Source: Clostridiales bacterium (lineage in GTDB: Bacteria > Bacillota > Clostridia > Oscillospirales > CAG-382). From it: DNA of 18,762 nucleotides. Shown piece after piece: positions 1 through 7,144 of this stretch (the first letter of the stretch is position 1; every line of letters begins with the position of its first letter). The stretch lies in assembly GCA_003452915.1 (NCBI GenBank), contig DMMZ01000032.1, positions 1 through 18,762 of the forward strand, read 5' to 3'. The translations under genes and the position numbers were made by a program. A model generated the notes under the pieces. It ran no database searches. It worked only from the letters and a program-made list of their open reading frames with translations, and was not told where the DNA came from.

Positions 1-34
1 GCACAAAACTCTTTGTCTGAAAGTTTTCTTTCGG
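1..34. repeat. Edge fragment of a hairpin element downstream of fabZ
   Basis: The bases left of the fabZ stop hold a hairpin: CTGAAAG at 17-23, a TTTT loop, and CTTTCGG at 28-34, with one mismatched pair. GCACAAAAC at 1-9 also occurs at 1032-1040 inside the accB/fabF element, where it likewise precedes a GAAAG/CTTTC hairpin followed by TTTAT-CC. The order of parts matches, so this is probably the end of a related element lying between fabZ and the next operon gene. The rest is outside the window. Confidence 0.4.
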
Positions 35-37
35 ATT

Positions 38-457
38 TTATACCTCGCTTACCAGAGCAAAGGAAAATTCTCCGCTCATGCAAAGATTACCTTTAACAAA
101 AGCTTTTCCTTCAACAAAACTGAATACGCCGACTTGACGTTGTAAGGTACACATCAATTCAATTTTATCGCCGGGTTTTATCTGATTTCTGAACTTTACT
201 TTATTAATTCCTGTAAAAAGAGGGAGCTTACCCTTCATATTTTCCGAGAACAATACGCAGCAGGTCTGTCCAGCCATCTCGCACTGAATAACACCTGGAA
301 CAATAGGATTCCCAGGGAAATGCCCCTGCAAAAACCACTCGTCGCCCATTACGGTATATTCGCCGTGTGCAACGCCATCCTCGTCAAGGTATGCCGAGTC
401 GATCAACAGCATAGGCTCTCTGTGTGGCAAGAAGCTTTTAATTTCTTCTTTATTCAT
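38..457 (-). CDS. fabZ: 3-hydroxyacyl-ACP dehydratase FabZ
   Basis: FabZ removes water from 3-hydroxyacyl-ACP to give trans-2-enoyl-ACP in the cytosolic elongation cycle. The 139-residue product has the usual family length. It starts with the typical LPHREPMLLID segment (residues 10-20) and carries the hot-dog active-site stretch GHFPGNPIVPG, with catalytic His46 and Glu60. An upstream in-frame ATG at 532 would add 25 residues that run into accB. The start at 457 is preferred because AAAAGGA lies 8 nt ahead and homology begins there. It follows accB by 13 nt, so the two are surely cotranscribed. No separate isomerase for unsaturated fatty acids (FabA, FabM or a second FabZ) is visible in the window. 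Confidence 0.96.
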   Translation of the reverse strand: MNKEEIKSFLPHREPMLLIDSAYLDEDGVAHGEYTVMGDEWFLQGHFPGNPIVPGVIQCEMAGQTCCVLFSENMKGKLPLFTGINKVKFRNQIKPGDKIELMCTLQRQVGVFSFVEGKAFVKGNLCMSGEFSFALVSEV

Positions 458-470
458 AATCGCATTCCTT

Positions 471-935
471 TTAGTAAAGAGTAAATAGAGTTTGTCCGTA
501 CTCGACAATTTGCTCGTTGGTGACGCAAACATCGGCTATTTCACCATCTTTATCGGCGGTAAGCTCGTTCATCAGCTTCATAGCCTCAATAATGCAAAGT
601 ACATCGCCTTTTTTAACCTTATCACCGACCTTAACAAAAGCAGGTGAATCGGGTGATGGTGATGCATAAAAAACACCTGCAATCGGCGAGGTTATCTCTT
701 TTAAGCCATTAAAGCTAAAACCGTTTTTTTCTGTTTTATTATCTTCCAGGATTATATCATTTTTCATGCTTTGAGAAATTTCAGTTACTGTCGCTTTAGG
801 TGTCGGAGACTGTACAACGACCTGGCTGACTTCTTTTTTAATGCTTATTTTAAGCTCGCCTTCGCTTACCTCAAGGGTAGTAAGACCGTTTTTGCTCATT
901 ATTCTGGCAAGCGATTCTATCTGCTTAATATTCAT
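471..935 (-). CDS. accB: Biotin carboxyl carrier protein of acetyl-CoA carboxylase
   Basis: AccB carries the biotin that AccC carboxylates and from which AccAD moves CO2 to acetyl-CoA to make malonyl-CoA. The product has 154 residues. An N-terminal helical segment (about 1-35) is followed by a variable linker (about 36-78) and a biotinyl domain (about 80-154). The EAMKLMNEL motif puts the biotinylated lysine at Lys120. The expected partners AccC, AccD and AccA are not in the window and probably lie beyond the left edge after fabZ. The ribosome binding site falls in a 17-bp sequence that is repeated 131 bp upstream, on the far side of a hairpin-rich element. Confidence 0.96.
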   Translation of the reverse strand: MNIKQIESLARIMSKNGLTTLEVSEGELKISIKKEVSQVVVQSPTPKATVTEISQSMKNDIILEDNKTEKNGFSFNGLKEITSPIAGVFYASPSPDSPAFVKVGDKVKKGDVLCIIEAMKLMNELTADKDGEIADVCVTNEQIVEYGQTLFTLY

Positions 936-938
936 AAA

Positions 939-1086
939 TTTATTCCATTCCTTTCCTCGGCGGTTTACCGCCGAAAGCGGGAATTGTGCCGTTTCGGCGG
1001 TAGCCGAATTGACTTTCCATTAAAGTCAAAGGCACAAAACCGTAGTTTGAAAGATTTATCTTTCAAACTTTTATTCCATTCCTTTC
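939..1086. repeat. Hairpin-rich element bracketed by a 17-bp direct repeat
   Basis: Identical TTTATTCCATTCCTTTC copies lie at 939-955 and 1070-1086. The 114 bp between them is almost wholly paired. There is a palindrome at 958-973 (CGGCGGT, TT, ACCGCCG). An outer stem 984-990/1031-1037 (TTGTGCC/GGCACAA) encloses two hairpins, 993-998/1003-1008 and 1009-1016/1022-1029. A perfect 12-bp-arm hairpin occupies 1044-1055/1058-1069, again with a TT centre. The repeat on the accB side contains accB's ribosome-binding purines on the minus strand. The layout suggests a small non-coding mobile or REP/MITE-like insertion, or a structured RNA within the operon transcript. No coding potential is evident. 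Confidence 0.65.
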
Positions 1087-1107
1087 TACATATAACGGGA
1101 ATTGCAG

Positions 1108-2334
1108 TTATATTTTACGTAATGCCAAACAAGCGTTGTGACCACCGAAGCCAAAGGAGTTTGACAGTACAAAGTCTAAATCTGCCTTGCGTGCTTCGTT
1201 TGGCACATAATCAAGATCGCATTCCTCGTCCTGAAACATATAGTTCATTGTCGGAGGAATGAAGCCTTCTTTAAGAGCAAGAACTCCGGTAATTGCTTCG
1301 GCTGCACCTGCCGCTCCAAGCATATGTCCTGTCATTGATTTTGTGGAGCTTATCGGTATTCTATATGCATCTTCACCAAAAACCTTTTTTATAGCAAGTG
1401 TTTCGGTCTTATCGTTCATCGGTGTGCTTGTACCATGTGCGTTAATGTAGATTTTATCCTTACCGCTGATTCCAGCTTCGTTTACAGCAAGTGAAATAGC
1501 GTTCGCTGCTCCGAGAGCCTCTGGGTGAGGAGCTGTGATATGATATGCGTCACAGGTATTTCCGTATCCACAAACCTCGGCATAAATTTTTGCGTTTCTT
1601 GCCTTGGCGTGTTCGTATTCCTCAAGAATAACTATACCTGCACCTTCGCCCATTACAAAACCATTTCTGTCTTTGTCAAAAGGGATCGAGGCTCTGCTGG
1701 GATCATCACTCTCGGAAAGTGCAAGACAGCTTGTAAAGCCTGCTACCGCAAGGGGACAAATTGTACCCTCAGCACCACCTGCAATTATTGCATCGGCATA
1801 ACCATGCTTTATCGCTCTATACGCTTCACCGATTGCGTTGCCCGAGGTTGCACAAGCGGAAACAACAGGCAGGCTCGGGCCTTGTGCGTTAAAACGCATT
1901 GCTATTGTACCAGAAGCCATATTGCTAATCATCATTGTGATAAAAAACGGTGAAACTCTTGAAGGGCCACGGTCTAAAAGTTTTTTAGTCTCGGCGGTGA
2001 AGGTCTGCATTCCGCCAACACCCGAACCGACATAAACACCAAAACGTGTCGGTTCAATATCCTTTAAGCCGCTGTCCTGCATCGCCTGAACAGCCGCTCC
2101 CATTGCATATTGAACAAACATATCGGTACGTCTTATTTCACTCTTATCATCGTAATATTCAGAAGCGTTGAAATTTTTAACCTCAGCAGCAAGTTTTACC
2201 TTGAAGTCGGCTGTATCAAATCTCGTTATAAAATCAATTCCCACCTTGCCATTTCTAAGGCTATAGCTGAAATCGGAAACACTGTTTCCGATAGGTGAGA
2301 TTATTCCCATTCCAGTAATAACAACTCTATTCAT
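1108..2334 (-). CDS. fabF: 3-oxoacyl-ACP synthase II FabF
   Basis: FabF condenses malonyl-ACP with acyl-ACP in each elongation round and is cytosolic. The 408-residue product is of normal length and opens with MNRVVITGMG. The thiolase-fold catalytic triad is complete: Cys161 in SACATSGNA, His300 in NAHGTSTPMND and His337 in KSMTGHMLGAAGA. A late GFGGHN glycine turn is at 396-400. An in-frame ATG at 2361 would add nine residues (MSSEKWILY) not expected in the family, so the start at 2334 is chosen. However, AAGG lies 4 nt before the upstream ATG, so it is not excluded. The ribosome binding site region (GGAGAAATGGA) is one arm of a 15-bp inverted repeat. The 95-nt gap to fabG is unusually wide for this operon. 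Confidence 0.96.
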   Translation of the reverse strand: MNRVVITGMGIISPIGNSVSDFSYSLRNGKVGIDFITRFDTADFKVKLAAEVKNFNASEYYDDKSEIRRTDMFVQYAMGAAVQAMQDSGLKDIEPTRFGVYVGSGVGGMQTFTAETKKLLDRGPSRVSPFFITMMISNMASGTIAMRFNAQGPSLPVVSACATSGNAIGEAYRAIKHGYADAIIAGGAEGTICPLAVAGFTSCLALSESDDPSRASIPFDKDRNGFVMGEGAGIVILEEYEHAKARNAKIYAEVCGYGNTCDAYHITAPHPEALGAANAISLAVNEAGISGKDKIYINAHGTSTPMNDKTETLAIKKVFGEDAYRIPISSTKSMTGHMLGAAGAAEAITGVLALKEGFIPPTMNYMFQDEECDLDYVPNEARKADLDFVLSNSFGFGGHNACLALRKI

Positions 2335-2343
2335 ATATAAGAT

Positions 2344-2406
2344 CCATTTCTCCGACGACATTGAACCTTAATAAATCTATGACACCATCTCTCGTCGGTG
2401 AAATGG
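2344..2406 (-). promoter_or_regulatory. Inverted repeat covering the fabF ribosome binding site
   Basis: CCATTTCTCCGACGA at 2344-2358 and TCGTCGGTGAAATGG at 2392-2406 are reverse complements over 15 bp with one mismatch, separated by a 33-nt loop. On the minus-strand transcript the downstream arm contains GGAGAAATGG, just before the fabF start at 2334. Folding would hide this Shine-Dalgarno sequence and leave the alternative upstream ATG (2361) at the edge of the loop. A role in translational control is inference. It could equally be another intergenic palindrome of the kind seen elsewhere in this operon. Confidence 0.5.
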
Positions 2407-2429
2407 CTGTTTATTTATATTCTATTTTA

Positions 2430-3170
2430 TCAAATATATAGACCGCCGTCAACCTTAATAACTTCACCTGTGATATAGCTTGCTTTGTCTGATGCAAGAA
2501 ATACAGCAAGGGATGCAATATCATCAGGTTTGCCCATCTTTTTTTGCGGTATAAGGTTTAAGGATGCTTCCTTGACAGCGTCAGGCATTTTTTCTGTCAT
2601 ATCTGTAGCAATAAATCCGGGAGCTATCGCATTACAGGTAACTCCGCGTGAAGCTAATTCTTTGGCAACCGTTTTTGTAAGACCGATCAACCCTGCTTTT
2701 GAAGCTGAATAATTAGCCTGACCGCTGTTGCCCATAAGACCCGAGACCGAACTTATGTTAATGATACGTCCGCTTTTTTGTTTTGCGAATTGTCTTGTTG
2801 TGTGACGAATCATATTAAATGCACCCTTAAGGTTTACCGCCAGAACATTGTCAAAATCCTGTTCGGTCATCTGCATAATAAGTCCGTCTTTTGTAATTCC
2901 TGCATTGTTTACAAGTATATCTATTCTGCCCAAATCAACATATATTTGTTTAATTATATTCTCTGTTGTGGCGAAATCGGAAACATCGCATTTATAGGAA
3001 AAGGCTTTTACACCCATTTGTATAGCTTCTATACATACTGCTTCGGCTTTTTCGGAGGAGCCTGAATATATGACAGCTATATCAGCACCTTCTTTTGCCA
3101 TTTCCAACGCAACCGCTCTTCCTATTCCACGGGAACCGCCGGTAATTACAGCTACCTTGTTTTTTAACAT
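2430..3170 (-). CDS. fabG: 3-oxoacyl-ACP reductase FabG
   Basis: FabG is the NADPH-dependent reductase turning 3-oxoacyl-ACP into 3-hydroxyacyl-ACP. The 246-residue product is a classical short-chain dehydrogenase. It has the dinucleotide-binding GGSRGIGR motif at 11-18, NNAG at 88-91, and the catalytic Ser141, Tyr154 and Lys158 (the latter two in YSASK). The C-terminal VDGGLYI is typical of FabG. The start at 3170 has GAGGT 5 nt upstream and overlaps the fabD stop by 7 nt, indicating translational coupling. A longer reading from 3209 would intrude into fabD and is rejected. Confidence 0.96.
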   Translation of the reverse strand: MLKNKVAVITGGSRGIGRAVALEMAKEGADIAVIYSGSSEKAEAVCIEAIQMGVKAFSYKCDVSDFATTENIIKQIYVDLGRIDILVNNAGITKDGLIMQMTEQDFDNVLAVNLKGAFNMIRHTTRQFAKQKSGRIINISSVSGLMGNSGQANYSASKAGLIGLTKTVAKELASRGVTCNAIAPGFIATDMTEKMPDAVKEASLNLIPQKKMGKPDDIASLAVFLASDKASYITGEVIKVDGGLYI

Positions 3171-4096
3171 TCTATACCTCTTATAGCAATCTGAGAGGAT
3201 ATCTTCCAAACATCCTCGAACTTTTCTACATTATAAACGATTGTCTGCGGTGAAATCTTTTTCATAAGTCCGCTCAGAACCTTTCCTGCGCCAACCTCAA
3301 TAAAAATTGTTACACCGTCGACAAGCTTATTCTTTATAGTCTGCTCCCATCTGACAGGACTTTTTACCTGTAAAGACATGAGTGAAGCAGCTTTATTAAC
3401 TTCAAACGGTTGTGCTGTTAAATTGGAATAAAGAGGAATTTTAGGATTTAAAAAACAGTATCCCTTTAATTCTTCAAAAAGTCGATCTGATGCTTTTTCC
3501 ATGTACGGTGAGTGGAAAGCTCCGCTTACTGCAAGTTTTATCGCTTTTCCACCGACTTCCGTAACTCTTTTTATAAAGTTGTCCATTTCATCCGCACTTC
3601 CTGCGACAGAAACCTGACCTGTACAGTTATAGTTAACAGGATACATATGTTCGAATTCGGCACAGACAGCCTCTACCTGATCGTTGGAAAGTCGTAGCAC
3701 CGCTGCCATTGCACCGGGATTCTCGGTTGCTGCCTCATGCATTAAAAGACCTCTTTTTACAACATAATCAAACGCTTCTTCATTATTCAGCAAACCGCAA
3801 TAAGCTGCAGCAGGAACTTCTCCAAGTGAAAATCCGGCAGCACAGTCGGCTTTTATGCCTGCTTCTTCAAGAGCATATGCACAGGCAAGGTCCATTGCGA
3901 AAAGTGCGGGCTGGGTGTTTTTTGTAACCGAAAGCTCCGAAACTTCTGCTTCAAAGCATAACCGCTTTGTTTCGGGATGTATATTTTCCACCATGTCGAA
4001 GACAGCACGGGCGGCAGCAGAATTCTCGTATAAATCCTTACCCATTCCGCTATACTGTGCTCCCTGACCGGCAAACAAAAACGCTATCTTACCCAT
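3164..4096 (-). CDS. fabD: Malonyl-CoA:ACP transacylase FabD
   Basis: FabD transfers malonyl from CoA to ACP, supplying the extender unit for FabH and FabF. The 310-residue product has the family length and begins with MGKIAFLFAGQGAQ, the oxyanion-loop glutamine being Gln11. The nucleophile is Ser90 in GFSLGE (many orthologues have GHSLGE), with Arg115 as candidate malonyl-carboxylate binder and His195 in GAFHSPYM as catalytic base. It overlaps the end of fabK by 13 nt and the start of fabG by 7 nt, so the three genes form a tightly coupled block. The start has only a weak CGGA ahead of it, fitting translational coupling to fabK. Confidence 0.95.
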   Translation of the reverse strand: MGKIAFLFAGQGAQYSGMGKDLYENSAAARAVFDMVENIHPETKRLCFEAEVSELSVTKNTQPALFAMDLACAYALEEAGIKADCAAGFSLGEVPAAAYCGLLNNEEAFDYVVKRGLLMHEAATENPGAMAAVLRLSNDQVEAVCAEFEHMYPVNYNCTGQVSVAGSADEMDNFIKRVTEVGGKAIKLAVSGAFHSPYMEKASDRLFEELKGYCFLNPKIPLYSNLTAQPFEVNKAASLMSLQVKSPVRWEQTIKNKLVDGVTIFIEVGAGKVLSGLMKKISPQTIVYNVEKFEDVWKISSQIAIRGIEC

Positions 4097-5031
4097 TTTC
4101 CGGCACCGTTAAGAAGCACTTCCGCTTCCGCAAAAAGTTCTTCTATCATTTCCTTGCAGGTCTGTTCTTTTTTAACTAGTCCTGCACATTGACCAGCCAT
4201 AAAGGTTCCTGTTTTTATATCTCCCTCACGAGCCGCGCGGCGAAGCGAGCCTACTCCGAGAGCCTCAAATTCTTCGTTTGTTATTGTACTGTCATATTCT
4301 CTTGCAGCCAATGCGCGTGAAAACTCGTTTTTAAGCTGTCTTACGGGATGACCCAGTCGTTTACCAGTGGTTATAGTATCAATATCTCTTGCATTAAGAA
4401 CTTTATTCTTATAATTCTGGTGAATGGTACATTCTTTTGCAACAAGGAAACGAGTTCCAAGCTGAACACCCTCAGCTCCGAGCATAAATGCTGCCGCAAC
4501 ACCTCTGCCGTCGGCAATGCCGCCTGCGGCAATAACAGGAATACTAACCGCATCGCAAATCTGTGGCACGAGTGTCATAGTGTTTAACTCACCTATATGA
4601 CCGCCCGATTCGCCACCCTCCGCAACAACCGCATGAGCTCCTGCCGCCGCTACTCTCTTTGCGATAGCAACCGACGGAACAACAGGAACAATCTTTATCC
4701 CTGCTGCAAGCCAAGCTTCCATAAAATTAAGAGGACTTCCTGCGCCTGTTGTAACAACAGGAATCTTCTCCTCAATAACAACTTTTGCCGCTTCAGCAGC
4801 AAAGGGACTCATAAGCATTATATTAACTCCAAAAGGCTTGTCGGTAAGCTCTTTTGCTTTTTTTATCTCGGCACGAAGCTGTTCTCCATTGGAATTCATT
4901 GCTGCGATAAGTCCAAGACCGCCTGCATTTGAAACAGCAGCAGCAAGGTAAGCATCCGCTACCCAGGCCATGCCGCCCTGAAAAATCGGATATTCGATTC
5001 CTATCAGCTCACAAATTCTAGTTTTAATCAC
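4084..5031 (-). CDS. fabK: Enoyl-ACP reductase II FabK, FMN-dependent
   Basis: FabK is the flavin-containing enoyl-ACP reductase that replaces FabI in many Clostridia and streptococci and is known for insensitivity to triclosan. The 315-residue product is a TIM barrel of the nitronate-monooxygenase superfamily. It has the N-terminal YPIFQGGMAWVAD motif (14-26), TTGAGSP (94-100), the catalytic-type His145 in ESGGHIG, AAGGIADGRG (168-177) and LGTRF (191-195). The start is taken as GTG at 5031: GAGG lies 8 nt upstream and the protein then begins MIKTRICELIGI like known FabK. The only upstream ATG in frame (5097) would overlap acpP by 50 nt. No FabI or FabL gene is present here. Confidence 0.95.
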   Translation of the reverse strand: MIKTRICELIGIEYPIFQGGMAWVADAYLAAAVSNAGGLGLIAAMNSNGEQLRAEIKKAKELTDKPFGVNIMLMSPFAAEAAKVVIEEKIPVVTTGAGSPLNFMEAWLAAGIKIVPVVPSVAIAKRVAAAGAHAVVAEGGESGGHIGELNTMTLVPQICDAVSIPVIAAGGIADGRGVAAAFMLGAEGVQLGTRFLVAKECTIHQNYKNKVLNARDIDTITTGKRLGHPVRQLKNEFSRALAAREYDSTITNEEFEALGVGSLRRAAREGDIKTGTFMAGQCAGLVKKEQTCKEMIEELFAEAEVLLNGAGKWVR

Positions 5032-5047
5032 CTTATATACCTCAGAC

Positions 5048-5281
5048 TTATTTATTTTTAGCGTCAATTTTTTCTTGGATATGCTTTGAAATATCACCGA
5101 TTGTCTTGATATCGGAACTCATTTCAATAGAAATCTTATATTCGTCCTCAAGTGTCATAACCATTTCTGCAACATCTAGTGAATCAAAGGACATTTCCTC
5201 AAAAGAGCTTTCCTCCGATAAGGTAGCGGGATCCATATCATACTGCTCCGCCATAATTTGAATAATTCTTTCTGTAACCAT
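5048..5281 (-). CDS. acpP: Acyl carrier protein
   Basis: The acyl carrier protein holds growing acyl chains on a 4'-phosphopantetheine arm and shuttles them among the Fab enzymes. The 77-residue acidic product has the DSLD motif with the modified serine at Ser34 and the usual four-helix ACP layout (ISIEMSSDI before helix III). AAGGAG lies 8 nt ahead of the ATG, a strong ribosome binding site that fits the high ACP output cells need. The fabK start follows 16 nt after its stop. Upstream lies a 260-bp spacer rich in inverted repeats. No phosphopantetheinyl transferase gene is visible in the window. Confidence 0.96.
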   Translation of the reverse strand: MVTERIIQIMAEQYDMDPATLSEESSFEEMSFDSLDVAEMVMTLEDEYKISIEMSSDIKTIGDISKHIQEKIDAKNK

Positions 5282-5325
5282 AATAATAACTCCTTAAATA
5301 TTTTTTTTATTTCAAATAGCTAATT

Positions 5326-5540
5326 GTAAAACTAATAAATTTCGTTTTACGGGCGGGTTCCCCGACTGTAAAACACCTTTAAAGACGCGTTTTACGCGTG
5401 CGTGTTTACACGTTTCATTCGCCGACCAAATAAACGGTAATTTTATTGCTGTTTTAAATAAACAATAATAAAATTACTGTTTTATGCGATAAGCGAGTGA
5501 AATCCCCAAATTCGATTGTGAAACCGCAGTTTCCCAATCG
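5326..5540. repeat. Palindrome-rich spacer between fabH and acpP
   Basis: This non-coding stretch holds several inverted repeats. GTAAAAC (5326-5332, 5368-5374) alternates with GTTTTAC (5344-5350, 5389-5395), so alternative stems can form. ACGCGT-TTT-ACGCGT is at 5385-5399 and CGTGT-TT-ACACG at 5401-5412. A 16-bp stem pairs 5432-5447 with 5467-5482 (one mismatch). An 11-bp stem lies at 5513-5524/5529-5540 (one internal mismatch), directly after the fabH stop in the reading direction. It may be one or more non-coding repeat insertions, or an mRNA processing or attenuation region setting acpP expression apart from fabH. Confidence 0.6.
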
Positions 5541-5541
5541 A

Positions 5542-6504
5542 CTATTTATTCCATTCAATAGCGCATGCGCCTGTTGTGAGACCTGCGCCGAAACTGCAAA
5601 GTATTAACTTGCTTCCTTTTCTCAGCTTTCCTGTTCTGTTCAACTCGTCAAGCAATATCGGGATTGTTGCAGAAGAGGTGTTTCCCAATCTGTCAAGATT
5701 TATAGGGAACTTTTCTACCGGCTGTTTTAACTTCTTACGCGCTGAGTCTATTATACGATTATTCGCCTGATGAAGGATATAATAATCCGGTTCATCGGCG
5801 GTTAATCCGATTTTTTCAAGTATGGAAGTAATTTCTCTGACAACAGCGGAAACCGCAAAAATATATATCTCCTGACCGTTCATCTTTAAAAAAGGTTTTT
5901 CATCGTTGTGAAGTGAATACGGACAATTGCCTGTTGAAATTGGAACATATAAATTCTCGTACCCACCGTCAACTGTAAGCTCGATCGCTTTCAAGCCATC
6001 GCCTTTTTCCAACACAACCGCACCTGCTCCGTCACCGAAAAGTACACAAGAGGAACGATCGGTCCAATCACTTAATCTGGACATTGATTCGGAGCAGACA
6101 ATAAGTGCTTTTTGTGCCTTACCCGAATTAAAATAAGCCTCTGCGGTATCCAAAGCATAAATAAAACCGGAACAACCCATATTAATATCGAGTTGCCTTC
6201 CGCAAACTGCACCCAATCGTTTACTTAATAAACAACACATAGATGGTGATATGAAATCACCTTGAAGTGTGGAAAATATAATTAAATCAATCTCCTCGGC
6301 TTTTACTCCAGCGTTTTCAAGAGCTGCCTGTGATGCTTCAACTGCTAGATCCAATAGACTCTCGTCGGTAAGCAACCGTCGTTCTTTTATTCCCGTTCTA
6401 GTAAAAATCCATTCGTCACTTGTATCCAAAAAGGTTGTAAGGTCATTGTTGGTTACGCATTTTTTTGGAACACAACTACCCGTTCCGATTATATTAAAGT
6501 TCAT
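5542..6504 (-). CDS. fabH: 3-oxoacyl-ACP synthase III FabH
   Basis: FabH starts fatty-acid synthesis by condensing acetyl-CoA or a branched acyl-CoA with malonyl-ACP. The 320-residue product matches family length and has the Cys-His-Asn triad: Cys111 in MGCSGF, His245 in HQANNRI and Asn275 in GNTSSATIP. The CoA-side residues DTSDEWI (27-33) and RTGIKERR (36-43) are conserved. The start at 6504 has GGAGG just ahead of it. It is the first enzyme gene after the MarR-type regulator, separated by 96 bp that hold a small hairpin and a possible weak promoter. Primer preference cannot be read from sequence with confidence. Confidence 0.96.
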   Translation of the reverse strand: MNFNIIGTGSCVPKKCVTNNDLTTFLDTSDEWIFTRTGIKERRLLTDESLLDLAVEASQAALENAGVKAEEIDLIIFSTLQGDFISPSMCCLLSKRLGAVCGRQLDINMGCSGFIYALDTAEAYFNSGKAQKALIVCSESMSRLSDWTDRSSCVLFGDGAGAVVLEKGDGLKAIELTVDGGYENLYVPISTGNCPYSLHNDEKPFLKMNGQEIYIFAVSAVVREITSILEKIGLTADEPDYYILHQANNRIIDSARKKLKQPVEKFPINLDRLGNTSSATIPILLDELNRTGKLRKGSKLILCSFGAGLTTGACAIEWNK

Positions 6505-6548
6505 TTCTCCTCCAAAAGTCGTACTTTTATATTATATCTGACACCCGT

Positions 6549-6568
6549 GAAAATGCGAAGCATTTTTC
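6549..6568 (-). other. Small hairpin between the regulator gene and fabH
   Basis: AAAATGC (6550-6556) and GCATTTT (6560-6566) form a 7-bp stem with a 3-nt loop in the 96-bp gap between the MarR-type gene and fabH. On the minus strand a TATAAT sequence follows 10 nt further on (+ strand 6533-6538), with TTCGCA 17 bp before it, so an internal promoter driving fabH is possible but weakly supported. The short run after the stem is not a convincing terminator tract. Confidence 0.3.
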
Positions 6569-6600
6569 TAGTGCTGACTAAATGACATTTAATACTCACT

Positions 6601-7065
6601 TTATTGTTGTCGGCAATAGGTATCTTTCTTAAAATACTTATTAAGCTTTTCAATACAGCGAATTAAAACAATAAGCTCCTCTTGAGTAAATTCCTTTTTA
6701 ATATTGTTCGCCAGATGTTCATGGAACAGCCTGTGTCCTGCATTAATTCTTCGGCCCTCTCGTGTAAACTTGACAAAAACAACTCTGCCATCCTCTGAAC
6801 AGCGTACTTTTTCCACAAGTTCTTTTTTAACCATTTTATTTACGCATACTGTAACAGAAGCGGTTGTTATCCCAATATCAAGTGCAATATCGCTTATAGT
6901 TCTTCCCTCAGGACCTGCCTTGCCGACACTTTCCAATAAATGATATTCGCTTATAGAAAGCTTATTTTTATGCCTTGCCTGTAGCGAGCTTTCTTCCATT
7001 TTGCTTATTGAATTGAAGGTATCGACGAGAAGTTCGTTCAGCTTGGAGCCAAATTCATCTTTCAT
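6601..7065 (-). CDS. MarR-family regulator of fatty-acid synthesis, FabT-like
   Basis: The 154-residue product is a MarR-type dimeric winged-helix protein. N-terminal dimer helices (about 1-35) precede the wHTH (about 36-105), with recognition-helix region DIGITTASVTVCVNKM and wing EDGRVVFVKFTREG. C-terminal dimer helices follow (about 110-150). Position as first gene of a FASII operon and the general match to FabT make it the likely repressor of the downstream fab genes, probably tuned by acyl-ACP as known for FabT; the ligand here is inference. The ATG at 7065 is chosen; a GTG at 7074 is an alternative, as AAAGGA sits 3 nt before GTG but 12 nt before ATG. A palindrome near the predicted transcription start suggests autoregulation. 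Confidence 0.9.
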   Translation of the reverse strand: MKDEFGSKLNELLVDTFNSISKMEESSLQARHKNKLSISEYHLLESVGKAGPEGRTISDIALDIGITTASVTVCVNKMVKKELVEKVRCSEDGRVVFVKFTREGRRINAGHRLFHEHLANNIKKEFTQEELIVLIRCIEKLNKYFKKDTYCRQQ

Positions 7066-7144
7066 TATTATCACAATTCCTTTGTTAAAGCTTGGAATTT
7101 ATATATTTTTGTCTAAATAAAACGTTCATATTTTATAAATTTAA

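Noticed and set aside
458..532. N-terminal extension of FabZ by 25 residues from ATG 532
   Set aside because: It runs into accB, has no family similarity, and a good ribosome binding site precedes the start at 457.
771..1262. Plus-strand open frame of 163 codons across accB, the spacer and fabF
   Set aside because: It is antisense to real genes and crosses the hairpin element, is Cys/Arg-rich with no domain pattern, and has no promoter or ribosome binding site.
1525..1953. Plus-strand open frame of 142 codons opposite fabF
   Set aside because: Cys-rich antisense shadow lying wholly inside fabF, with no supporting signals.
5032..5097. N-terminal extension of FabK from ATG 5097
   Set aside because: It would overlap acpP by 50 nt; GTG 5031 has GAGG 8 nt upstream and gives the usual FabK N terminus.
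5326..5540. CRISPR array reading of the repeated 7-mers between fabH and acpP
   Set aside because: Units are only 7 bp, alternate in orientation and have uneven spacing; no cas genes are near.
6569..6580. Second MarR operator upstream of fabH (TAGT-GCTG-ACTA)
   Set aside because: Only 4-bp arms and a poor match to TTAGA-N3-TCTAA; it could easily be chance.
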